Position numbers and translations under genes: made by a program. From Neocallimastix lanati (nom. inval.) (lineage: Eukaryota > Neocallimastigomycota > Neocallimastigomycetes > Neocallimastigales > Neocallimastigaceae), in contig JACVTC010000004.1 of assembly GCA_016946835.1 (NCBI GenBank), positions 1,695,001 to 1,742,500 of the forward strand: a DNA stretch of 47,500 nt. The letters are read 5' to 3'. The notes below the pieces were generated by a model. It was not told the DNA's origin. It did not search any database and saw only the letters and a list, made by a program, of their open reading frames with translations. The stretch's first letter is position 1, and the number at the start of each line of letters is the position of its first letter. Of the stretch, positions 12,266-26,155 are shown piece after piece.

Positions 12266-13434
12266 AAAATTATATTTAAATATAATTTCATATTTTATAA
12301 TAATAAAATAATATATATTTTATAGAAAAAAAATAGCAATATAGCAAATAAAATAAAAAAAATAATAATAATAATAATAAACAAAAATAATAAAAAAAAA
12401 TAAAATAATAAAATAATAAATAGGTTTAGTGCTATTATAATTATTAATAACAACTTTTAACTTTCTAATTATTTAAAATTCTTAAAATATTAATTATTAT
12501 TATTATTATTTTATTATAATTATTTTGATATTTTTTTTCCTTTAATAATTGATAATATTAAAAATTTTTAAGACAACGAAATTTTAAAATATAATAAATT
12601 TAACTTTTTTATTTATAAAAAAAAATAAATTTTAAAACTATGGATAAATTCAGAAATCATTAGAAATAAAAATATAAATATATATAGTATAATATAATAA
12701 AATATAATAAAGTTTAAAAATAAATATAAATTATATAAATATAAATTATATAAATAAAATAATATAATATAATATATATTTAAATAATATAAATATAAAA
12801 AATAAAGTTTAAAAAATATATATATAATAAAAATAGAAATATATTATAATAAAATTAAATCTATCATACAAAGTAAAGAAATAAAAAAAAAAAAAAAAAG
12901 AAAAAAAAAGAAAAAAAGTTATTATTTCATCTTTTATTTGATTGTTTATTATTATATTTTATAAAGTTGTTTTTTTTTTTTTTTATTATTTTGTTTTTTA
13001 AAAAAATATATATATATTTAATAATATAAAATGTTTTTATCGTGTAAATAAATACATTTCAAATAGAAATTCATTTCTTTCAATTCCCTTTTATTATAAA
13101 TTTCTTCACAATAAATACTATTAATAAAAAAAAATAAAAGCTTCGATGGAAAATAAAAAATAAAGACTTCGTATTAATAATAATAATAATAATAATAAAA
13201 GATATATTATTATAATTAATATTTTATTTTTTATAATTTTTTTTTTACTTTTTATAAAAGTTATTAAATTATCATTTTAATAAAAAAATATTTTCCACTC
13301 CACTATCCATTCATATAATCTTTTCTTTTTTATGATTAGTATAATAAACTATAATTAAAATAAATGAATTCATATTTAAATCTAATTTTTCACACTTTCA
13401 TTAAAAAATAAAGTTTTCCAGTGTGTTAAATGCA

Positions 13435-13468
<34 letters not shown>

Positions 13469-16183
13469 TACCTGATAAAGTATGGTATATATCTTGTTTC
13501 CTCTTGTTTCCCATCTTTATCTAATATACTAAATAAAATTATTTATAAGAAAATAATTAAATTCATTCAATAGAAATAAATTTATTTTATAACCTTTTAT
13601 GTTATTGATTATTTATTACAAAAAAAACTTATAATACTAATTCTTAAGGTAATTAGTAAACCTCTACTAAACTTATCTAATTTTACAGGCTAATTAGTAA
13701 CCTTTAAACATTCTTTTTATTATTATCTAATTTTACTGGACAATTAGTAACATTTCGTTAAATAAATATTTTATATTCCTATTAATATTAGTTATCTAAA
13801 TTAAAGTAATCTTTATAAACAATAATTTTTACTAAAGTATTTAACATTTCTAAACAATTACATTTACAAGTTATTTTTATAATTTTATTAATATAAATTT
13901 TTTTACTATTTAACTATTTAATAATTTTATACTTATAATCTATATAACTTTAATATATTTATTTTAATTTATTATTATTTAAAGTTTCATTCTATATCAT
14001 ACCAAATCAAACCAAAATAAAAATAAAATTTGTTTCCTATACCTGCTCCTATTTCTTATAATTAAAAAAAAATTTTTTTAAACTTTATTTTTTTTTTTTT
14101 TTATTTTATAACTATTGAAGGGATAAATAATGATTGACTGATTAATTGATTTTATTATTATTATTATTTTATAAATAATAATTGTAGTGTTTAATATCTT
14201 TCTTGAAAAAAAAAAAATTATAAAAATGACACTTTTTTAATTATTTTTGAAACTTTTTATTTTGATTGTCATAATTTCGATATATATAAAATTTTATTTT
14301 AATTAAACTAATTTTATTAAATTTAATTTATTTTAAAATTTAATTTAATAACAATACTGAAACTAAATCAAAAAATAAATAAATAAATAATAATAAATAA
14401 ATAAATATATAATAAATTAATTCAAAAAAGGAAATTAGATTGAATAGAATAATATATAATAATAATATATTAAATTACAAAATTTAATCAAAGAAAGGAA
14501 GTTAATGAATTCATATAAGAAAATAAAATAATTTATTAAATCAATATATATTTATTATATATTGGTATATATATTTTTTTTATTTCTTTTACTTTGAGAA
14601 ATATTATAATATTTATAAGTTATATAATACAATATACTAGGTTATATTTTATTTTACTAGGTAAATATATTAACTTCAATATAAACTTTATTTTATAAAA
14701 ATCTATATAACACCATTTAAATATTTATTTTTACCATGTATTTTTTTTTATATATAAGCCTATATTATTATTAAAATAAGTTTTGTGTTTTGTAGACTAT
14801 TTTAATTATCTTTTTTTTTTATTTTTTTTGGAACTGAACAATATTAAATTAAAATATATTTGGAAATATAATTTATATTAATTATAATTACTCATATTAA
14901 ATAATAATAATAATATATAAAAAAGAATATTATATTAATATATGATAAATAAATAAATAAATATAAAAAATAATTATACTATTTTATTTTATTTATAATA
15001 TTAATATTATTATTATTACTTTTTTGTATACAACTAAATTATGAGGCTGTAAATTTTTTTTTTCATTATTAAATAAATTATAAATGTATTATTTAAAAAA
15101 AAAAAAAAAAAAAGGTTCTTAATAATTAATAAAAGGTTTCATTAAAAGGTTAAACTTTTAATGTTTAAATTAAGAGTTAAAAAAAAAAAAAAAAAAAAAA
15201 AAAAGAATTATAGATAATTAATTGTATATATTTATTGTTAATAATAATTATATATTTTGAAGTCTATAGTCTATATTATTTATTCATTAAAACTTTTATT
15301 TTAATGATTTTTTATTAATAATAATAATATATACAAATACTATATAATCTAATAATAATATTAATAACAATATATATAAATACTAAATAAAAAATTTATA
15401 AGTACAGACAATATTTTTTTTTCATTAATAATTATTAATATTAATTATGTATATATAAATATTTTTTTTTTAATTATTTTGATATTTTTTCAAAAAAAAA
15501 ATTTGTATTTCATTAATAACTATAACTATAAATATTATAAATATAGGGGAGGTTTACCTATCTTTAATAATAATAGTTATAAAAATTTTAAAATAAAAAA
15601 AAAAAAGTATTACATATATATTCATAAAATAAAATAAAAATAAAATACTATTGATATAAAATGAAATATTCAAACCTTAATTAATATTAAATTAGTTTTT
15701 ATTATTCAAACATAAATTAATGTCATAAATCAAATTTAAATCTAATGATTTTACAACAATTTCAATATGTGGCTTGATTTCTATATATTAATTATATTTA
15801 TAATTAATAATAAATTTTATAGCATAAATCAATGTTTTAATTATATTCTTATTATTTTATATTTATATTTATATAGTTATTAAATATTTCCTTAAATAAT
15901 AATTATTAATAGTTTATTCTAATCACAAGAACAATTAATTAAATAGTTAATTATAACTAAATAACATAAAAATAAAGCATTTCTCGGAATTAAGAGAAGT
16001 CGAGTTGTGAAGCTGTTATGTTAATTCTAGTCAAGATTAAAAGTTATATTATGTTAAGTTAGTTTGTAAATAAAAAATATAAGAAAGAGTTGTTAAATAG
16101 CCTCTTTAAATATATGTAGTTTTTATATAAAATTAAATAAATAAATAAATAATAAATTAATAAATTTAATAAATAAATCCCAA

Positions 16184-16204
16184 CAAAAGTACATCGAACT
16201 TTTG
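16184..16204. other. perfect 7-bp hairpin
   Basis: CAAAAGT and ACTTTTG flank the loop ACATCGA. It lies at the start of a patch of higher complexity (16175-16260) that has no open frame. It may be part of a small RNA or simply chance. Confidence 0.35.
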
Positions 16205-16455
16205 AGTTGTATATCACTATGTCAATCTTCTAAATTACTCATACTACGTAATATAATATAATATTACATATGTACACAAAAAAAAAAGTTAATAAATAAT
16301 AAAATGGTACCATGAAATTATAATAAAATAAAATAATAAAAATGATTAGTAGAATTATTTTTTTTTAAAAAAAAAAAAAAGGAGGTAATGGAAATGATTA
16401 GTAAAAAAATATATATATTATTATATATTATATATTTTTATTTTTTTTTTCAAAA

Positions 16456-16459
<4 letters not shown>

Positions 16460-16519
<60 letters not shown>
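16460..16519 (+). repeat. A60 homopolymer
   Basis: Sixty consecutive A residues form the longest homopolymer in the window. The strong hairpin at 16542-16570 lies just downstream. Its exact length in the genome depends on sequencing accuracy. Confidence 0.9.
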
Positions 16520-16523
<4 letters not shown>

Positions 16524-16541
16524 TTATTATTAAATATTTCT

Positions 16542-16570
16542 TTTTTCAGCCAAATCATTTGGCTGAAAAA
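16542..16570. other. perfect 13-bp hairpin with GC-containing stem
   Basis: TTTTTCAGCCAAA and TTTGGCTGAAAAA pair perfectly around the 3-nt loop TCA. The CAGCC/GGCTG part makes it the most stable simple hairpin in this spacer. It lies 22 bp after the A60 tract and no gene ends here. Possible explanations are a processed small RNA, a palindromic element end or a relic. Confidence 0.7.
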
Positions 16571-17551
16571 GAAAAAATATTTAAATTATTTATGTTATTT
16601 ATATGTATGTGTAATACTTTTTTTTTTATAATTAATTCAATTATTATAACTTAAATTATTATTAAATTTTAATTTTTTTTTTTTATTTTTAGTTTATTTT
16701 ATTTATAAATTTATTATAAAAAAAAAAAAAAAAGGATTATTAAATATTTTATAAAACTGAACTTATTCTTTTATAAAATAATATTCATTAAAAATTAATG
16801 AAGATAATAAATAATATTTTAGCAAAAAAATAAAAATAAAAATAAGCATTTATTATTAATTGATAATTAAAATATGATTTATAATTAATAATAAAATAAA
16901 TAATAGAATATTATTTATATAAAAAAAAAATAAAAATTTTATTAGTATAAAAGTTATTATTTTATTTATCATTAATTAAACAAATATAATAATTTTTGCT
17001 GTAACATTTATATATATATATATAGAAAAAGAATTATTGTATACAATTACTATTTTATTATGTAAATGTATTTTATAGAAAAAATAAAGAATTTAAAAAA
17101 AAAATAAAAAAAAATAAAATAAAATAAATAACCGATAATTACTTTTGGTAAAATAGTTTTACATTTCTAATTTTTTTATAATTATAATTATTATTTATAT
17201 TATTATTATTATTATTATTATTTTTTTTTCAAATATATTTATTAAAATTGTAATTCATTGTTTTTAATTATAAAATCAAATATTGTATTACATTAAATTG
17301 ATGTTCCTTGATTTTTCTTTTTTTTCTTTTTTTTTTTTTTTAATTAATTATTTTTTTTTTCATTATAATTATTATTATTATATATTTTTTATATATATGT
17401 TTAAAATAATAAAAAAAAAAAAAAAATTGTTAATAATAATACTATTACTATATAATAATATATAGATATATATATATAAAAAAAAAGCTTTTACTATAAT
17501 AATTAATATAATTATTTTAATTATAATTCAACATTAATTTTTTTTTCTTAG

Positions 17552-17980
17552 AATGAATTAAAGCGAGAGGGGGAAAATAAGGTATCCAGTCTCTTCCTTT
17601 AATGTATCAGACAGAGTCTCATTGGATTCGTTGTCATATCGTTTCGACGTTGACACGGACCTTCTCTTTTAAGCAACGGCTAATATGAAAGATCATTCCC
17701 CTCAACCCCGCTTTTGTACGACACGGCTTCTTTTCCTTTTCAGTGATCGCTTAAACCGTCCTCTGAGGGGAAGAACAAACTACACTAATCTTTCATGGAG
17801 ATTAAGTGCACTCTACACTAAACAATCATAGAGTCTAGGCAACAGAAATATTTACCATTAGTGAACGAATATCAACTTCATATATAGAGGAAAAACATCA
17901 TGGATAAATTCAAGAGGTAGTTAACGGGGTCGATCCATAAACTTTATGTATGTTAGTCCAGAGATTAAATATCATTGAAA
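17552..17980 (+). ncRNA. candidate structured non-coding RNA gene, family uncertain
   Basis: An abrupt island of balanced base composition about 430 bp long lies in A/T spacer, with stops in all frames. Nested complementary segments are visible. ATGAAAGAT (17685-17693) pairs with ATCTTTCAT (17788-17796). Inside it, TTCCCCTC (17696-17703) pairs with GAGGGGAA (17765-17772). ACTCTA (17810-17815) pairs with TAGAGT (17829-17834), and ATGGAT (17900-17905) with ATCCAT (17933-17938). AATGA at the very start can pair with TCATT at 17972-17976, which would close the molecule. GGCAACAGAAA (ACAGAAA at 17842-17848) fits the ACAGNRA signature of CR-IV in RNase P/MRP RNAs, so that family is the leading guess, but I could not locate CR-I and CR-V. 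The strand is inferred from this motif alone. SRP, U1-U6 and U3 signatures were not seen. Confidence 0.5.
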
Positions 17981-18680
17981 AATTATATGGCTTGATTGTA
18001 TATAATTAAAAAATATATATATATTTATATATTTTAATAATATAACTTTAATTATAAACAAAATAAGAAAAAATTTTTTTCATTCTTTATTATGTATTTA
18101 TTTATTCCAAAAACTTTTTTAATTTCATTAATTTAAATTTATAACAGATCACATGATCATAGATGAAAAACAATGAAAATGATGAAAATAATGAAAATAA
18201 TGAAAATAATGAAAATAAATCCAATACCATTTAAATTAATTTATAATATCAATTATTATCCGCATCATCTAATATCATCTTCTATATATTAATGTTTAAA
18301 GGCTTTTATATCGCTTTAATTAAATTTTTTTAATAAAATTATATTATAAAATATAGTATAAATCTATTTAATAAATAATAAATAATTTAAAATTAAAATA
18401 CTACATTATTATAATATTAAAAAATTTTATTATTCATTCAATATATATATATATTATTGTTTATATATTAGATTTTATTTAAAAAAAAATTAAAAAAATT
18501 AATATATTTTTTATAATTATATCACTATACATGATGAATTACGTCCTCTTTCAAAATATAATATATTTTATATTTTAAATTGATATACACTCTTCCGATT
18601 ATGAATAATATATTATTCATGTAGACTTTTATATATGAAATTTATAACTATTATATATTAAAAAATAAATAGAAAATATT

Positions 18681-18968
18681 TTAATAAAGAAAATTCATCT
18701 CATCTTTTACCATATAAAGTATATATTTTTTATTGATTTTAAAGGTACTCTTAACATATATTAAAGTATGTAATGGCTTTAAATTATAATTAAGATACTA
18801 AAATATATTATATATAATGTTTCATATATTATTAATACTATAATATTTTAATGATTTATTTATATAAATGTTTATATTTTTTTTAATACTATTTATTTTA
18901 AATATTCTTTCATACTTTTTTAATATATTTAATTTAATTTGATATATTATATTCAAACTTTAATTATA
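18681..18968 (+). repeat. tandem duplication, copy 1 (about 290 bp)
   Basis: It aligns with 19026-19326. Shared blocks in order are TTTAATAAAGAAAATTCA, TCTTTTACCATATAAAG, TTAAAGGTACTC, AACATATATTAAAGTATG and TAATGGCTTTAAAT, followed by TTTCATATATTATTAATACT. It is non-coding. It carries one of four copies of GTAATGGCTTT (18771). Confidence 0.8.
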
Positions 18969-19025
18969 TATTTTATTTTTATAAAAATAAAATATTAATT
19001 TAATATTATATAGTTAAAAAAAAAA

Positions 19026-19326
19026 TTTAATAAAGAAAATTCACTCATCTTTTACCATATAAAGTATATAATTTTTATTTATCTTAAAGGTACTCTAACA
19101 TATATTAAAGTATGTAATGGCTTTAAATCAGAGTCAATATATTAAAATATTAGATATAAAATAAAATATTTCATATATTATTAATACTATTATTTTAACT
19201 ATTGATTTAAATAATAAATATTTTTATTTTTTTTTTTAATATTTTTATTTATTTTAAAAAATTTTTTCACATTTCTTTTTAATGTATTTAGTTTATTTTA
19301 TACAATATACTCCAACTTTAATATTT
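19026..19326 (+). repeat. tandem duplication, copy 2 (about 300 bp)
   Basis: Same order of shared blocks as 18681-18968, with scattered substitutions and A/T indels. The first 110 bp are the best conserved and the rest has drifted more. GTAATGGCTTT is at 19113. Confidence 0.8.
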
Positions 19327-22283
19327 TTAATTTGAAATATTTATAAGGTTTATATAATTTCTATCAAAATACCTTTTTTCTTTTAATTAAAAAAAATATA
19401 TATATAAACTCTATTATAAAAAATATATATAAAAATTATTATTATATTTGAAATTTATTTATTCTTAAACCTAGATAATATTAATCAATGTTTTTTTTTT
19501 TTTTGTTAAATATATTATATTAATAAATTTTATTTTTAAAAGTTTCTTTTTATTAATATTATTATTTTTAAATTATCATATTTCTATCTATATTTATTAT
19601 ATGTATTACATATTAAATACAAATTTTATAATTTCTTATTTTCCCATACATTCAATATATAGATATATATTTAATCATTATCAAATTTTAACACGTATAA
19701 AAAAAATATTGTTTCACTTTATTTTTTTTTTTTTTAACTTTCATTATTAATATTTTTTTTGTTTGTTTGTCTACCTTTTTTTTTATTAATAAATTAAATT
19801 ATAAATAAAACAGTTTATTTATTTATTAATAATTTTGTGATTATTTAAAAGTACAAAATATTTACTCAAAAAAAAAATCATATATTAATTAGATTCTTTT
19901 TCTTTTTTATGGTTTTTTGGTTTTTGGTTCTTTTTATATGTTTGATTTTATTTTTTTTTATTTTATTTTTTTTATTTATTGTTTGTTGTACCTAAATAAT
20001 ACTATTTTTATTTTCCCTTTTAAAAAAGGGATGACTTGTCTATTATATTAATTAGTCTAAAATTTTTTTTTATTACTATTTTTTATTATTTTTAATGATT
20101 TATTATTATTTTTAAATTATAATTGATCTTGGATATTAATTAAAAATAAAGTTATTCATTTATTGATCAGTAATATATATTACAATTGAATGGCTTCGTA
20201 TATTAATTTAATTGGTATTTTTCAAATGTTTCCATTTATTTATAAATAATAATAATAATTTGGATTACTTTTCAAAATAATTAAAAGTAACAAATTAATT
20301 AAAAATTAAAAATGATTAAAAATGATAATATTAATTTTAATAATAATTTTATTTTAAATATATTATTAATTTAATTAAAATGATGATAAAGTTTATTTAC
20401 TATTATTATTTTTTAAATGATTAAATTTAATATATTTAATTTTTTTTTAAAAAAACTTTTTTTTTTTTGTTTTTTTTTTTAAATAACTATTTTTATATTA
20501 AGGTTTTAATTTTTTATTTATTTCAAAGTGGACTTTTAAATCTCTTTTCTTAGTATTTCTCTAATTATTTATATATTTAAATAAAAAAAAATATATCATT
20601 AAATAAATATTTTTTTAATAAAAAAATAATTATATTATCAATTCATTATTACAAAAAAAAAAGACTTTATTCCACAAATTTACATCGGACATGATATAAT
20701 AGAAATATAATAAAAATAGTAATAATAATTAATAAAAATAGAAATAATAAATATAGAATTGTTATTATGATGATGATTAATTTATTTAATAAATTATAAT
20801 TTTTTTTTAAAAAAAAAAAAATAAAAAAAAAATAATGAATTAAATTAAAATACAGATATATTATAAACATGCAATTAAAATTGATTATTAACATATACTA
20901 TTTTATACTATTTTTATTAGTCATTGGATAAAAATATTTTATTTTAGTAATGATTTTAATTTCAGTAAAAAAAAAAAAATAAAGTATTTATAATCAATAT
21001 GTTTATTTTACATATATTAATTCTATATTTTAATTAAATAGATAAAAAAAAAGTAATTATTAAAGTATTAAAATATTATATATAATTATATATAAAAAAG
21101 ATTCCATAGTAAGTTTATTTCTATTTCTATATAAAATATAATTATTATTATCTAATATAAATTGATATATTTCATAATAATAATAATAAGTAACAATGAA
21201 TGAATAACAATATTCAAATATAAAATATTCCTAATATATAATAATCAAAAATTAAAAATTAAAAATGAATAAAAAAAAAAAAAGTTTAAAAGTAACTTTT
21301 AAATATTAACTTATTTTTTATTTTTAAATTTTTTTTTTTGCTTTTAAAGAATTTAAAGAAAAAAATATATATATATTTTTTTTTTATTTTTATGTTTTTA
21401 TATAAAGATTATAGCTTCTTTTTTTTTTTGTTGTTGTTGTTTTATCACCAATTACTTCTCATCTTTATAATCTTTTTTCTTTACAAATAAAAAAATTTTT
21501 TTTTTTGTGGATTACTTTTAAAATTTATTGAATATAAATTTAAATCTTTAGTAAAAAAATTTGGATTATTTCAATTATTCATAAATTAATCCAATTATTT
21601 GGTTTATTTTGGATTATTAATATTGATTATTCTTTGTTGTTTTATTTTTTTTTTTTTTTTTTTTTAATAAAAATAGAATAGGTCAGATGATCTATTCTGA
21701 TTTTTCATAAATCTATTAATTTTAATTAATAAAAAAACATTAAACATTAGCATAATTAGTATCATTAATATTATTAGTAGTAGTAATAGTACTTATTTTA
21801 GTGTAAAAAAAATATTGGATAAAATTTTATATTTTTAATAAGTAATAACAAATATTAATAATAATATATATATATATAAAAAGGAATAAGGAAAAAAAAA
21901 AAAGCAATTTAATATTATAACCTTAATTTAATGTATTGATATAATTAATTCCGTTATATTATTGTCTGTTTTGTTTTATGTATATATATTTACAACAAAA
22001 TTGTCCAAAATTTTATCACTTATTATTTATGTATTTATGTAACTATTTTTATTTCATATTTATATTATTTTATATCTTAATTTTTCTTTCTAATCATAGG
22101 AAGTACTTTGTTATATCTTTATATAAATAATATTAAAAAAAAAAATTAAAATAGATAATATAATGCTGTAATCCTTATAATATTAACTTCATAGAATATT
22201 TCTCATTATAACAGAAAATTATATATAAATTTAACTACTATATTTATAATTCAAAAATATCATTATTTTAATTTTTTATTATC

Positions 22284-22990
22284 TATTTATTATTTATTAT
22301 TTATTATTTATTATTTATTATTTATTATTTATTATTTATTATTTATTATTATTTATTATTTATTATTTATTATTTATTATTTATTATTTATTATTTATTA
22401 TTTATTATTTATTATTTATTATTTATTATTTATTATTTATTATTTATTATTTATTATTTATTATATATATTTATTATTTATTTATTATTTATTATTTATT
22501 ATTTATTATTTATTATTTATTATTTATTATTTATTATTTATTATTTATTATTTATTATTTATTATTTATTATTTATTATTTATTATTTATTATTTATTAT
22601 TTATTATTTATTATTTATTATTTATTATTTATTATTTATTATTTATTATTTATTATTTATTATTTATTATTATTTATTTATTATTATTATTTATTATTTA
22701 TTATTTATTATTTATTATTATTTATTTATTATTATTATTTATTATTTATTATTTATTATTTATTATTTATTATTATTTATTTATTATTATTTATTTATTA
22801 TTTATTATTTATAATTTATTATTATTTATTTATTATTTGTTATTTATAATTTATTATTATTTATTTATTATTTATTATTTATAATTTATTATTATTTATT
22901 TATTATTTATTATTTATTTATTATTATTTATTATTATTTATTATTATTTATTATTATTTATTATTATTTATTATTATTTATTATTTATTA
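22284..22990. repeat. heptamer satellite (TTTATTA)n, about 700 bp
   Basis: Nearly uninterrupted 7-bp units fill the segment. Towards the right end the array changes to mixed TTATTATTTATTTATTA higher-order units, which also repeat. On the minus strand each unit contains AATAAA, so any minus-strand transcript would meet on the order of a hundred poly(A)-signal hexamers in a row. Confidence 0.95.
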
Positions 22991-23860
22991 ATAAAAGTTT
23001 AATTCTAATAATTTAATTATATATATAAAAATAATATATTTTACTGTATATCAATTTAATTTATATTGTTTATACTTTTTTATTTTCATTGATTTATGTA
23101 TACCTCTAGTATTATAATAAATTGAATTATGCTTTTTTAGTTTTTTATTATATTGAAATATAAAATATTAAATTTAACAGTAAATAAATAATATATTAAT
23201 TAAATATTAAATTTTATTTTTAATAGTATCATGAAGAAAGTTGTTTTAGCCATTTCATTAAATGCATAATAATAAAATTATGCCATTTAAGTGTATACTA
23301 TTATTTATTTTTATTTAATTAATTTTAAAAACAAACTTTAATTTGTATAAAAACTTAAAAATCTATCTTTATGATATATATTAATTATTTTATTATTATT
23401 TTAATTCATTAAATATATAAATAATAATAATTAATAGTAATGACACCTCATTAAATATCTACAAATATATTATCTAAAAAAAAAAAAAAATAAAAAAAAA
23501 AAGGTTTTTTTTTTTTTTTGTATTATTATTTTTATTTCGGTTAAAAATTTAAATTTAAATGAAAATTCTAACAATTTTTTTTAAGGAGTTTTAAGGAGAG
23601 CAAATTTTGATGTGTCTGAAACATAAAACCTTTTCATAATATTATTAAAAAAAAAAAAAAGATTAACAAAAGTAAAAAAAAAAATATGGTATACAATATC
23701 TATAATGCACACCCACAAAAAAAATAATTTGTATTAATTTCCACCAACATAAAATAATAGGATAATTACTAAAAAAAATTTAAAATAAAAATTTAAAATA
23801 AAAATAAAAATTAAAAATTAATAAATAAACATAAAAAAAAATTATAAAAAAATATATATT

Positions 23861-23934
23861 TATTATATTTGGATATAAACCAATAATCAATTGATCTACA
23901 ATTCATTACTCTTCCACTAAACTACCCATGGTGA
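23861..23934 (-). tRNA. degenerate tRNA-like sequence
   Basis: The reverse complement has the order of a tRNA. A box-A-like D-arm (TAGTTTAGTGGAAGA) is followed by an anticodon-arm-like AATTGTAGATCAATT and then GGTTTATATCC, which matches box B (GGTTCRANTCC) except at two positions and can form a 4-bp T-stem. The acceptor ends (CACCATG against TATAATA) do not pair, and the anticodon loop cannot be placed cleanly (GTA or AGA). I read it as a decayed tRNA or a tRNA-derived SINE head rather than a working tRNA. Confidence 0.3.
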
Positions 23935-26121
23935 TTTTTCAAAATTTTATTAAAATTACTTTATTATAATTGTTTTTTATTATTATTATTATTTTATTTT
24001 ATCTTTTTTATTTTATTTTATTTTATTTTATTTTATTTTATTTTATTTTATCTTTTTTTTATTCATAAAATCTTTAAAAATTTTTTTTTACCATAGATAA
24101 ATTATAAAAAAAAAATTATTCATTAAGAAAATATTTCAATTTTTATTTTTTTTATTTCTTTTGATTTTTTATTTTTTATAGTACTTATAACATAATTAAT
24201 TAATAAATTAAAAAAAATGACTTTTTAAAGTTATTTAAATTTACCTCCAAGATTATAAATAAATATATAAATTATAATTATACTATTTAGTTTTAGTTTA
24301 ATTAAAAAAGAATAAAGAAAAAAAAATAACAATGAAAAATAAATTTAATATGAACATTAATAAATCATTTAATAAGATAAAATAAAATAAAATAAAAAAT
24401 AAAAAAATCACATATCTACCTATTTTTTTTTTTTTAATTAAAAATCTTTTTATTATTATCATTATTATTTTTTAATAAAAGTTAGTCATTTCTTTTATTT
24501 TTTTTTTATTTCATAATTATTTTTTTTAAAAAAATTTTTAAATATTTTTAGTACCTTAATTAAAGCAAATAGTTTGAATATTTCTTTTATTATCATTATT
24601 ATTATTATTATCATTGATAGTAGAAAAAATGAAATATAGATAGATAATTTTTTTTCTGCATTTCATTACTATTTTTTATTAAGTATTAATGTCTTTTTTT
24701 TTCATTTTCATAACATTTGAACTTTTTATATTTTATTGCAAATTATTCCATGAATAAATTTATACAATGATAAATAAATAAATGGCTAAAATATATAATA
24801 AATGAATAATAAATGAATAAATAAATACATAAAATGTTTTTCTTTTACTTTTTCTTTTTTTTTAAAAGAAATAATAATAATCAATTTTTTATATTTTATT
24901 CTTTTCTCTAAGTATTAATTTATTTTTTATGTATTTTTTTATGTATTTTTTATGTATTTTTTATGTATTTTATTTTTAATTTTTTAATTTTTTAATTTTT
25001 CAAATTTGAATTTGTTTTATAATTTAATTTATTAAAAATTTAATTTATTTTTAGTGTTGTACAACATTAATTAAAATCAAATTTCTCTATTTATTATAAT
25101 ATATAATACATTGTAATGGCTTTTAAATAGATCTAATTTATATAATATATGGTCATATATATTGGAGTCATTTCTTTAGAATTAATCCATTAATAAGAAA
25201 AAAAAGTTGATTTTAATTAAAAGATTTTTATTTTTTTTTTTTTTTGTTAAATTTATATATTATAAAGATATTTACGCTATTTACCTAAAACATAAATAAT
25301 AATAATAATAACATATTTTAAATATTTATATTAAATCTTATTTTTGTTGGAATTTCAAATTATTATATAACAAATAACTTTTTTAATTTTCATATATTGT
25401 ATTAATTTAAGTAGATATTTCTTTTTATTGTTCAAATTTTGATTATTTTAAATACTATTTAATTTTAAACTGATTTGAATTCTTAAAAAAGAAAAAAAAT
25501 ATTATTATTATTAAAAAAAAAATGATTATTATTATTATTAAAAAAAAATTAATAATTATTATTATTTATAACTATTTTATTTAAGAACAAAAAAGAATTA
25601 AATAAAACTCAATTTTATTTTTTAATTAAACAAAATATTAAAAAAAAAAAAAAAAAAAGTTAAATATTATAATTAAATATAAATATCTATTTTTTATAAT
25701 TACTCTTTTTTTTATTATTAAAAGTCTAAATAATAAATATGACATTAAAATATATTTATTTTATATCTTTTTCTTTAAAATAAAATATATATATTTACAA
25801 TATTAAATATTAGTTTTATCAATTAATTAGGATTAAAATAAATAAATATTTCTCAAAAGCAAAAAAATATTTAAATATATTAATATTATACATATAATTT
25901 TGTTTAATAAATGTATAGATATATTTATTCTATACAGCAAATGTAATTTGAAAATTTTATATTTTGTATAGAATTTAAAAACAAATTAACTAAATAAAAT
26001 CAAATCTAAAATGTATTTTCATTTTAGATAAAAATATAATAAATAACATTGATAATAATATAAATAAATTTATAAATTTAAATAAACTTAAAATAGTTCC
26101 ATTAAACTAATATCTGATATG

Positions 26122-26155
<34 letters not shown>

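Noticed and set aside
12050-12325. Overlapping Lys/Glu/Arg-only and Phe/Leu/Ser-only frames
   Set aside because: They are translations of a polypurine repeat and exist on both strands for that reason.
17552-17980. Telomerase RNA, SRP RNA, spliceosomal U RNA or U3 identity for the island
   Set aside because: No CTAACCCTAA-type template, no SRP helix 8 motif, no U1-U6 hallmark sequence and no U3 boxes were found on either strand.
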